From NCBI GenBank assembly GCA_024644775.1, contig JAHEHB010000048.1, positions 1 through 5,362 of the forward strand: a stretch of 5,362 bases of DNA, in the 5' to 3' direction. The notes beneath the pieces were generated by a model. That model was not told where the DNA came from. It was given only the letters and a program-made list of their open reading frames with translations, and made no database searches. This document shows positions 1-5,152 of the stretch, piece after piece (positions within the stretch are counted from its first letter, which is position 1; each line of letters begins with the position of its first letter). This stretch comes from Deltaproteobacteria bacterium. Lineage in GTDB: Bacteria; Desulfobacterota; Desulfobacteria; Desulfobacterales; SURF-15. The position numbers and the translations under genes were made by a program.

Positions 1-81
1 TAGTCTCATTTTGATGACTTTAAGAATGCTCTTGTCGTCATCGACCACCAATATTTTAGATTCGTTCACGAATGTTTTCAT
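1..81 (-). CDS. Response regulator, N-terminal fragment (cut by window edge)
   Basis: The first 27 codons of a minus-strand gene that continues beyond base 1. They start MKTFVNESKILVVDDDKSIL, a typical receiver-domain opening: strand beta-1 (KILVV) followed by the acidic pocket D14-D15-D16 that holds Mg2+ near the phosphorylated Asp, then the first helix (SILKVIKMRL). The phospho-acceptor Asp and any output domain lie outside. The gene is 69 bases downstream of a lipoprotein gene and last in a kinase-lipoprotein-regulator series, with no clear terminator between, so it is probably the cognate regulator of the kinase at 711-2162. By analogy with QseF/GlrR it may be a sigma-54 activator (NtrC type), but that part is not visible. 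The ATG at 79-81 has only a weak ribosome site; a GTG four codons later is an alternative start. Confidence 0.85.
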   Translation of the reverse strand, partial: MKTFVNESKILVVDDDKSILKVIKMRL

Positions 82-150
82 AATAACAATGCCACTAAAA
101 TTATTGTGATGTTAACCATTTAACGATCGAATCGATATCGGATTTTCACG

Positions 151-768
151 TTACTGCGGGGTAACTGATCGTTTTTTTTCTTCGATTCTCAAATCGATTT
201 TTTTAAGTTTTTCAATTTGGCTTTTCAGCTTAACAATCTCGGTTTTTAGTTTTTTTATTTGCACCCGATGGGTTCTCAATTCTCCTCGAAATTGGTCGAT
301 CGTGTGTCTTTGTTCTTCAATTGTCAATTGCAAAAGACCGATTTTACCATACGCGTTGACAACCTCCCGCTCCATACTGACGTTCTTAGATAACGATTGA
401 ATCCATACCTCAGCCGTTTCGACGAGAGTACTATCAGGATATTCATTAAGGATTTTTTTAAACGTTTCAATCGATTTTTGTTGATCCTGGCCGGGATTTT
501 GAGGATGGGAATAAATCAATCCTCTCTGGAACAACGCCTGATCTCCGAACGCGGATGAGGCCTGCATCAATACCTTGTCATTTTGTTTCAAGGCACCCTT
601 AAAATCTCCGTTGGCTATGAGATCGTTTGCCCGTGCAAGCGGCGTTGGCGCTTTTATCGCCCGGTATTCCTGAGGGGGAATACATCCCGCCACTCCTAGT
701 ATCAAGCTTATTACGCAGGTAACGTGAAGTAAAAAGTACTTCCTGCCCCTGCCTCGCTTTCTGCCCAT
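151..768 (-). CDS. QseG/YfhG-like outer-membrane lipoprotein with TPR-like region and coiled coil
   Basis: A 205-residue lipoprotein precursor. The n-region is very basic (RKRGRGRK, residues 3-10), followed by a hydrophobic segment (11-28) and a lipobox VAGC with Cys29 as the lipidated residue. Position +2 is Ile rather than Asp, so Lol sorting to the outer membrane is expected. Residues about 42-128 form helical, TPR-like repeats (ARANDLIANGDFKGAL; then a longer unit ending in FKKILNEYPDS). Residues about 145-199 are a Lys/Glu-rich heptad coiled coil. The start is supported by a GGGGGA ribosome site 5 bases upstream and by the absence of any other start that leaves a full signal peptide. It overlaps the kinase gene by 58 bases. 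Kinase-lipoprotein-regulator order matches qseE-qseG-qseF, where QseG is an outer-membrane lipoprotein that acts on the kinase. A similar accessory sensor role here is inference; direct sequence similarity to QseG is not obvious to me. Confidence 0.8.
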   Translation of the reverse strand: MGRKRGRGRKYFLLHVTCVISLILGVAGCIPPQEYRAIKAPTPLARANDLIANGDFKGALKQNDKVLMQASSAFGDQALFQRGLIYSHPQNPGQDQQKSIETFKKILNEYPDSTLVETAEVWIQSLSKNVSMEREVVNAYGKIGLLQLTIEEQRHTIDQFRGELRTHRVQIKKLKTEIVKLKSQIEKLKKIDLRIEEKKRSVTPQ

Positions 769-2162
769 ATTCTTCCCCCGTGAGCCGCAACAATGTGTTT
801 AGCAAGCGGAAGGCCCAGGCCTGTTCCTCTAACCGTTCCCTTACCGTTGTCTATCCGTTGAAACTTATCAAAAATATTTTCAAGTTCTTTCTTGGGAATC
901 CCGGAGCCGGAATCAGAAACCGATATTTCTACAAATCTTCTCCCGTCATTCTTAACCGCAGCATCTATTGAGACGGTATCTTGGTCCGAGGCAAATTTTA
1001 AGGCATTCCCCAGAATATTCTCCAATACCTGTTCTATTTGTCTTTCATCAGCAGTCACGGTTGGAAGGTCCTGCGGTACCTTCGATTTAAGTTGAATCTT
1101 CTTGCTTTTGGCAATAGGGCCTAGCTTGTGAATCGATTTTTGTATCAAGGGGACCAGGCTACATTCGTTGAAATGATAATTCATCATTTTGGCTTCCATG
1201 CGGGAAAGATCCAGTATTCGATTCACGGACTCGATCAGCCGTGTACACTCTTCGTACATGATTTCCAAAAGTTCTTTCTGTTTTTCAGCACTATCCGCAA
1301 CCGTTCCTTCCAGTAGCATGCTGGATGCCTCTTTCATGGCTGTCAACGGTGTGCGTAATTCATGAGATACATGACTGATAAAATCGATCTTCATCTCATC
1401 CAACTCTCTTAATCGTTCGCACATGATGTTAAAATCATCAGCCAATTCTTTGATTTCAGGAGGCGACGTGATATTGGAAATCTCTTCAAATGTACCTTTG
1501 GCGATTTCCTTGGTTTTTTCCTGTAGCAGCACAATCGATCGATTAATTTTTTGGGTGTTGAAATAGGAAATCAAAAATCCCACCAAGATGAAAAGGCCTG
1601 CCGTAGCAGCGATCATTTTTTGCATTTTTGAGCCTATCTGGCTTGATTCATCTATTTTCTTATCTCTATCCATCCGTGTGGTCTGAGTAATCTGCTTTAA
1701 ATTCCGACTTAAGCTATCCACCAATATATCTTTTTCGGCTTGATATTTTTTGTGCGGATAATCTTTTTTTTTCGTTATAAACTCCGATTCTTCTCTAAAA
1801 AGAGAAATATAACGCTCGTAAAGAGTTTCTGCCTCCTGATATAGTTTCTTTTTCTCGGGAACATTCATGAGACCCGCCAGCGTCAGCATATCTTTTTCGA
1901 GATTGTCATTTATTTCCCAAAATTGTTTGTAAAAATCCGGGTCTTTGGAAACAATATATTTTTTTTCAAAACCAATTAGGGAAAAAAGATCTTTTAAGAG
2001 GCGTTCCGTCAGTCTTATGGTCGTACCATGGAATGCGGTGATATCCCGAGTAATACCATTGAGTTTGTTAATCCAAAAAGTCGCCTGGGCTCCTAAAAAA
2101 ACAACCATGACCATGATCGCAATATAACCGAAGGTGAGTCTTTTGAAAATGGTAAACTTCAT
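711..2162 (-). CDS. Membrane sensor histidine kinase (HAMP, HisKA, HATPase_c), QseE/GlrK-like
   Basis: A 483-residue inner-membrane histidine kinase. In order: TM1 (about 11-31), a helical periplasmic sensor of about 150 residues (32-182), TM2 (about 183-201), a HAMP linker (about 202-254), a HisKA domain with FISHVSHELRTPLT and phospho-acceptor His267, then the ATPase domain. That domain has an N-box (LENILGNALKFA, key Asn386), a G1 box DSGSG (417-421), an F-box FDKF (431-434) and a G2 box GTGLGL (446-451). All catalytic motifs are intact and there is no receiver or PAS domain. The ATG at 2162 begins MKFTIFKRLTFGY, a usual start just before TM1. An in-frame TTG at 2207 would add 15 residues encoded by a tandem repeat and has no ribosome site. 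The chosen start has AGGGG 11 bases upstream, a slightly long spacing. It is first in an operon with the lipoprotein and response regulator, its probable partners. The signal is unknown. Confidence 0.93.
   Translation of the reverse strand: MKFTIFKRLTFGYIAIMVMVVFLGAQATFWINKLNGITRDITAFHGTTIRLTERLLKDLFSLIGFEKKYIVSKDPDFYKQFWEINDNLEKDMLTLAGLMNVPEKKKLYQEAETLYERYISLFREESEFITKKKDYPHKKYQAEKDILVDSLSRNLKQITQTTRMDRDKKIDESSQIGSKMQKMIAATAGLFILVGFLISYFNTQKINRSIVLLQEKTKEIAKGTFEEISNITSPPEIKELADDFNIMCERLRELDEMKIDFISHVSHELRTPLTAMKEASSMLLEGTVADSAEKQKELLEIMYEECTRLIESVNRILDLSRMEAKMMNYHFNECSLVPLIQKSIHKLGPIAKSKKIQLKSKVPQDLPTVTADERQIEQVLENILGNALKFASDQDTVSIDAAVKNDGRRFVEISVSDSGSGIPKKELENIFDKFQRIDNGKGTVRGTGLGLPLAKHIVAAHGGRIWAESEAGAGSTFYFTLPA
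772..779 (-). promoter_or_regulatory. Ribosome binding site of the lipoprotein gene, inside the kinase gene
   Basis: On the minus strand the bases read GGGGGAAG, with the GGGGGA core 5 bases before the lipoprotein ATG at 766-768. These same bases encode part of the conserved HGGRIW segment near the C-terminus of the kinase. The site fixes the lipoprotein start and suggests that it is translated from within the kinase message. Confidence 0.7.
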
Positions 2163-2179
2163 GACACGCGATGCCCCTG

Positions 2180-2251
2180 ATAAAAAATTGGACAAAAAAA
2201 TGGACAAATAGTTGGATAAGTAATCGGATAAATTACTGGATAAATAACATT
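2180..2251. repeat. Degenerate 12-bp tandem repeat array, about six units
   Basis: Successive 12-base units on the plus strand: ATAAAAAATTGG, ACAAAAAAATGG, ACAAATAGTTGG, ATAAGTAATCGG, ATAAATTACTGG, and a partial sixth, ATAAATAACATT. Phasing is exact: every unit starts with A(T/C)AA, and the first five end in GG, with a variable AT-rich middle. On the kinase strand this reads as CC-N5-TT(A/G)T units and lies between the predicted promoter and the kinase start, so it would form most of the leader RNA. The function is unknown. Candidates are binding sites for a protein at a regular pitch, a single-stranded U-rich RNA element, or simple slippage-born sequence. Confidence 0.8.
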
Positions 2252-2258
2252 AAGCTGA

Positions 2259-2286
2259 ATCATAAAGATAAAAAAAAACCTCTCAA
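2259..2286 (-). promoter_or_regulatory. Predicted sigma-70 promoter of the kinase operon
   Basis: On the minus strand there is a -35 TTGAGA (2281-2286, 5 of 6 to consensus), a 16-base spacer containing a run of T, and a -10 TATGAT (2259-2264, 5 of 6). Transcription would start near 2252, at the edge of the 12-bp repeat array, giving a leader of about 90 bases before the kinase ATG. The match is good and correctly placed, but the surroundings are AT-rich, which raises the chance of a random hit. Confidence 0.5.
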
Positions 2287-2534
2287 ACGGTATAATCAAT
2301 AAAAACCAATGCCCTCTATTTTTGGAGCTACCGGCGGCATTTTCGAGATCATTTAACCATCTCAGCGGAACATGGAAACGCGAATCATTTGTACCGTATT
2401 TTGTCACAGCTGTCGCTTAGAGTCAAGATTGCAGTTTCCCGCACGCTTCTTTTCAGTTCCATCGACCCCGGAAGATAATCCCATCGGGATACCCGTTAAC
2501 AAGAGGTGCCGTGCTGAAACTGAAAGCACAGCAG

Positions 2535-2563
2535 TTGACTTGTTTACCGCTGTCTGGTATGCC
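2535..2563 (+). promoter_or_regulatory. Candidate promoter for ndk-trmJ
   Basis: TTGACT (2535-2540) is followed after 17 bases by TATGCC (2558-2563), preceded by TG as in an extended -10 element. The -35 and spacing are good, but the -10 hexamer matches in only three positions. If real, it gives a leader of about 120 bases that includes the inverted repeat at 2599-2656. Confidence 0.3.
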
Positions 2564-2598
2564 AACCGGCACCAATCGACTGATCGCCCATCATTGGA

Positions 2599-2656
2599 CA
2601 TCCTTTGGGTTCAACATTCGTTTGTGAAGGGAAACACCGTTCAAACCCAATGGATG
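2599..2656 (+). repeat. Inverted repeat (13-bp arms, one mismatch) in the probable ndk leader
   Basis: The left arm CATCCTTTGGGTT (2599-2611) pairs with the right arm AACCCAATGGATG (2644-2656), 12 of 13 positions, with a T-T mismatch at 2604/2651. The intervening loop is 32 bases. No T-run follows, so it is not an intrinsic terminator. It ends 19 bases before the ndk ribosome site. It may be an RNA stem in the leader or a widely spaced operator. Confidence 0.5.
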
Positions 2657-2689
2657 GGGGCGAAATCTGCAGAGAAAGGATTTTGAAAA

Positions 2690-3121
2690 ATGGAACGAAC
2701 GCTTGCTATTATCAAACCGGATGGCGTTGGACGTAAACTAATCGGTGACGTCATCAAGCGGCTCGAAAATAACCATATGAATATCGTTGCCATGAAGATG
2801 CTGTATATGAATAAGCCACAGGCACAAGGATTCTACGCGGTGCACAAAGGCAAGCCATTTTATAACAGCCTTACCGACTTTATGTCTTCCGGACCTATCG
2901 TTGTGATGGTCCTTGAAGGGGAAAAAGTCATTGAGAGATATCGCGAATTGATGGGAGCTACAAATTACCTGGAAGCTGCAGAAGGAACCATCCGACGTGA
3001 TTTTGCCACCGATATCGAAAAAAATGTCGTCCATGGTTCCGATTCATCGGAATCGGCCGCTTTTGAGATTGCTTATTTCTTCAACCGTTTTGAATTTGTC
3101 AGCGAATGCCTGACGCAATAA
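2690..3121 (+). CDS. ndk: Nucleoside diphosphate kinase
   Basis: A 143-residue cytoplasmic enzyme of usual bacterial length that moves the gamma-phosphate of NTPs (mainly ATP) to NDPs through a phospho-histidine. The active-site set is complete: Lys9 (IIKPDGV), Tyr49, Phe57, Arg85, Thr91, Arg102, Asn112, and His115 in the signature NVVHGSDS followed by [11 protein letters not shown]. The start is supported by AAGGA 9 bases upstream and a canonical N-terminus ([11 protein letters not shown]). The Kpn loop reads [14 protein letters not shown] instead of the common ATNP..A.PGTIR: Tyr93 replaces the killer-of-prune proline and Glu98 replaces the second proline. This need not abolish activity but may change loop or oligomer stability. 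The gene overlaps trmJ by 16 bases, so the two are almost surely co-transcribed. Confidence 0.97.
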   Translation: MERTLAIIKPDGVGRKLIGDVIKRLENNHMNIVAMKMLYMNKPQAQGFYAVHKGKPFYNSLTDFMSSGPIVVMVLEGEKVIERYRELMGATNYLEAAEGTIRRDFATDIEKNVVHGSDSSESAAFEIAYFFNRFEFVSECLTQ

Positions 3122-3873
3122 ACCTGGAAAATATCGCAATTGTTTTAAATCGCCCCCGATATCCTGAAAATATTGGAGCGGTCGCGCGAGCCATCTGCAA
3201 TATGGGGATGGGACGGCTCATTGTTGTTCAACCCGAAAACTGTGATCTGACCCGCATTCTTAAAATGGCGACCCATACGGCAGCAGATGTCGTTGAAGGG
3301 ATGGAGGTATTCGATACCCTAAAAGATGCGCTCGATAGATTTCAGTATATCGTGGGAACCACCGCTCGTCTCGGCGGTCAGCGCCAGGAAGTATCAAGTC
3401 CTGCGGAAATGGCGAAACGCCTGGTTCATATCTCACATAAAAACCGAATCGCTCTTCTTTTCGGACCGGAAGACAAAGGCCTCACCAATGAAGATATCCG
3501 TCTTTGCCATGCGTTGATAACCATACCCACTGCAGCGTTTTCTACCCTCAACCTGGCTCAAGCGGTGATGATCCTCTGCTATGAAGTATTTTCGGCATCT
3601 AAACCGAAAAAAGCGACCGCATCACCGCGTCTATCGAACCGGCACGATCTGGAGGGAATGTATGAACAACTCAAGGAAATTCTTATTCGGATCGATTTTA
3701 TCAATCCCGAAAACCCGGATTACTGGATGAACAATTTGCGGCGATTTTTTAATCGATTTCCACTCCGAGCCAAAGAAGTTCGCATCATACGGGGGATATG
3801 CAGACAAATCGACTGGTATGCCAGAAAATGCTATAAAGATGGAAAGGAAAAGAAACGACCGGATTGGGAATAG
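3106..3873 (+). CDS. trmJ: tRNA (cytidine/uridine-32-2'-O)-methyltransferase TrmJ
   Basis: A 255-residue SPOUT-class (SpoU/TrmH) methyltransferase, which uses S-adenosylmethionine to 2'-O-methylate position 32 in the anticodon loop of certain tRNAs. Motif 1 is [19 protein letters not shown] (residues 16-34), with the catalytic Arg at 28. Motif 2 is [15 protein letters not shown] (117-131). Motif 3 is [10 protein letters not shown] (145-154); motifs 2 and 3 build the knotted cofactor pocket. The C-terminal helical part (DLEGMYEQL...FINPEN...[10 protein letters not shown]...RIIRGI) matches the TrmJ tail rather than TrmH, TrmL or RlmB, which supports the specific name. A small variation is Glu21 where Gly is usual in the PGN(I/M)G turn. 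The ATG lies inside the end of ndk with no evident ribosome site, so translation is probably coupled to ndk. The NIAIVL strand begins at residue 9, near its place in E. coli TrmJ. Confidence 0.92.
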   Translation: MPDAINLENIAIVLNRPRYPENIGAVARAICNMGMGRLIVVQPENCDLTRILKMATHTAADVVEGMEVFDTLKDALDRFQYIVGTTARLGGQRQEVSSPAEMAKRLVHISHKNRIALLFGPEDKGLTNEDIRLCHALITIPTAAFSTLNLAQAVMILCYEVFSASKPKKATASPRLSNRHDLEGMYEQLKEILIRIDFINPENPDYWMNNLRRFFNRFPLRAKEVRIIRGICRQIDWYARKCYKDGKEKKRPDWE

Positions 3874-3877
3874 ACTG

Positions 3878-4045
3878 GGTGTCGGGTGTCAGGTGTCAGG
3901 AGCTAGACCAACAACAGAACCAGATTCATCAATACAAGAAACGAGGTTTCTCAGACGAGTGTTTTATCCAATCCATTTAGCATCATTCTTCGTTGTTATT
4001 TCGTTGCCCCTGAATCCCGAAACCTGACACCCGAAACCTGACACC
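3878..4045. repeat. 168-bp intergenic element bounded by opposed heptamer arrays
   Basis: The left end has three 7-base units, GGTGTCG, GGTGTCA, GGTGTCA, then GG (3878-3900). The right end has five units in opposite orientation (4011-4045): read on the minus strand they are GGTGTCA, GGTTTCG, GGTGTCA, GGTTTCG, GGATTCA. The arms contain a perfect 13-bp inverted repeat, TCGGGTGTCAGGT at 3882-3894 against its complement at 4022-4034. The core (3901-4010) has no gene and a small hairpin (AGAAAC, loop GAG, GTTTCT, 3937-3951). The element fills the gap between two convergent genes, starting 4 bases after the trmJ stop. It resembles the dispersed non-coding repeats of sulfate-reducer genomes (from memory). 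It could form a long hairpin and block readthrough from both sides, but it carries no T-run typical of an intrinsic terminator. Confidence 0.8.
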
Positions 4046-4118
4046 AAAAAAGAGGAACAAAAATAGGATACCATTTAAAAGCCGAGTTATGGGGAATGTT
4101 CTCCACCCCCGTTCTTAC

Positions 4119-5081
4119 CTAAGGAATTCCGCCTGCAGCTTCAATAGCCGCGGCTTTTTCGGATTCCTTCAGAGCCAGCGCGTCTGCGCGATCTAACAGT
4201 GCATTGACGTGTTTCATGTTGGCCACATCATACATGCGACCCTCCACCTTCACGGATCCCTCTCCTTTGCCATAAGCATCATCCAAGGCATCCTTTACTT
4301 TTCGGGCCAGAATAATTTCTGATTCCGCCGGCTTAAATCCTTCATTTGCGGCCTTTACCCAGGCCGGATGGATGAGTACCGCCCCCCGAAAACCCATATG
4401 AAAGGCGTGTCGACAGGCCTGAAGCATCGCATCGTTACCCATCGTTACGCTTGTAAAATCCACCCCATTCTGTGCGCCGAGCCCACAGGGTTGAACACCG
4501 GCAGCAACCGCCGCATACCGGAGTTTGTCTTCGGCAAACACATACTGCTCAAAATTCAATTCCACGTATCGGGTAAATCCCATATCCACAGACAAATCTG
4601 CCTGTCCGATATTCATCTGGACAATGCGGGAGCTCGATAACGCTATCTGCTCCGCTCGGATGACTCCCATTGCCGTTTCAATCAGCAAATCAAACTGAAT
4701 CGACCCCTCCGGCAAACTCCGGTCTTTCTCCAAGTGCGTTACCATTTGGTCAATGCGCTGAATCTCTTCCGCCGACTCGCATTTGGGAATCATAATACCA
4801 GTCAAGTCGGAAACCACCACAGCATCCAGATCTTCTTCCTCAAAATCCCGATTTATGCGTACCTGGACATCGGCTCCCCCCTTTTTCACCACGGGAAGCA
4901 CGTCTTTGACCATTTTTCGAGCGGAAGCTTTATCGGCCGGTGCGATGGCGTCCTCAAGATCAAGGATGATGCAATCGGCCCCTCGGATCCATGCCTTCTG
5001 TACAAATCTTTCGCGATTTACGGGCACAAAAAGTTTGGATCGTCGAATCAGATTACGAGTGTCATGTTGAACGATTCTCAT
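4119..5081 (-). CDS. CitE-like CoA-ester lyase (HpcH/HpaI aldolase, citrate lyase beta family)
   Basis: A 320-residue cytoplasmic TIM-barrel protein of the CitE / malyl-CoA lyase family, which breaks or makes a C-C bond in beta-hydroxyacyl-CoA esters (citryl-, malyl-, citramalyl-CoA), with some members acting as thioesterases. Visible motifs are RRSKLFVPVN (13-22), DCIILDLEDAIAPADK (36-51), VRIN with Arg75, IMIPKCESAEEI (96-107), LIETAMGV with probable Mg2+ ligand Glu135, NIGQADLSVDMG with probable ligand Asp162, and GFRGAVLIHPAWV (230-242) followed by GFKPAESE. The region 195-217 (GVQPCGLGAQNGVDFTSVTMGND) departs from the acidic D..(Y/F).D pattern usual there, so the substrate or reaction may be atypical. 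The start has GGAG 5 bases upstream (5087-5090). It lies 71 bases behind a LeuD-like gene and is probably in its operon. The exact substrate cannot be assigned; no CitD or CitF is seen, so it is probably not true citrate lyase. Confidence 0.85.
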   Translation of the reverse strand: MRIVQHDTRNLIRRSKLFVPVNRERFVQKAWIRGADCIILDLEDAIAPADKASARKMVKDVLPVVKKGGADVQVRINRDFEEEDLDAVVVSDLTGIMIPKCESAEEIQRIDQMVTHLEKDRSLPEGSIQFDLLIETAMGVIRAEQIALSSSRIVQMNIGQADLSVDMGFTRYVELNFEQYVFAEDKLRYAAVAAGVQPCGLGAQNGVDFTSVTMGNDAMLQACRHAFHMGFRGAVLIHPAWVKAANEGFKPAESEIILARKVKDALDDAYGKGEGSVKVEGRMYDVANMKHVNALLDRADALALKESEKAAAIEAAGGIP

Positions 5082-5152
5082 ACGATCTCCAAATTTCTTA
5101 ATGATTTTAACGCAATATATTCAGCTATCGAATTGCCCGGATACCACCGGTG

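Larger units (their letters stand above)
2163..2689. other. Divergent intergenic region between the kinase and ndk
   Basis: A 527-base region between two divergently transcribed genes. The kinase-side half (2163-2330) is AT-rich and holds the 12-bp tandem array and a good minus-strand promoter. The ndk-side half holds a weaker plus-strand promoter candidate (2535-2563) and an inverted repeat (2599-2656), followed by the ndk ribosome site AAGGA (2676-2680). Between about 2330 and 2530 I see nothing recognisable. Open frames cross the region on both strands, but their translations are rich in Cys, Trp and His with no domain pattern, and I do not call them genes. Confidence 0.7.

Noticed and set aside
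133..140. Palindrome CGATATCG between the lipoprotein and regulator genes
   Set aside because: Eight bases only, with no extension and no second copy nearby, so chance is the simplest explanation.
2163..2207. Upstream TTG start adding 15 residues to the kinase
   Set aside because: The added residues are encoded mostly by the tandem repeat and there is no ribosome site. The internal ATG gives a standard kinase N-terminus immediately before TM1.
2233..2250. Five-codon upstream frame (MLFIQ) in the kinase leader
   Set aside because: It has no ribosome site and begins right at the predicted transcript start; in such AT-rich sequence short frames are expected by chance.
2291..2296. Perfect TATAAT on the plus strand
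   Set aside because: No -35 element lies at a suitable distance and no TG extension precedes it. It would lie almost 400 bases before ndk.
2159..2407. Minus-strand frame encoding an xxYP/xxCP tetrapeptide repeat
   Set aside because: The repeat arises because the 12-bp array is a multiple of three. The frame starts at GTG upstream of the predicted kinase promoter and ends just past the kinase ATG, so it is a by-product of the DNA repeat.
2404..2601. Minus-strand 65-codon open frame in the intergenic region
   Set aside because: It is antisense to another non-coding frame, has no domain or partner, and its composition is not protein-like.
2372..2686. Plus-strand 104-codon open frame ending 3 bases before ndk
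   Set aside because: The translation has no recognisable domain, and its Cys/Trp/His-rich composition looks random. The ribosome site is weak, and the frame spans the candidate ndk promoter and inverted repeat.
3878..4045. CRISPR array
   Set aside because: The units are 7 bases long, contiguous, and inverted at the two ends, with no spacers of constant length and no cas gene in view.
4091..4104. Hairpin GGGGAA-TG-TTCTCC as a terminator of the CitE-like gene
   Set aside because: The stem is short and includes a G-T pair, and no T-run follows on either strand.
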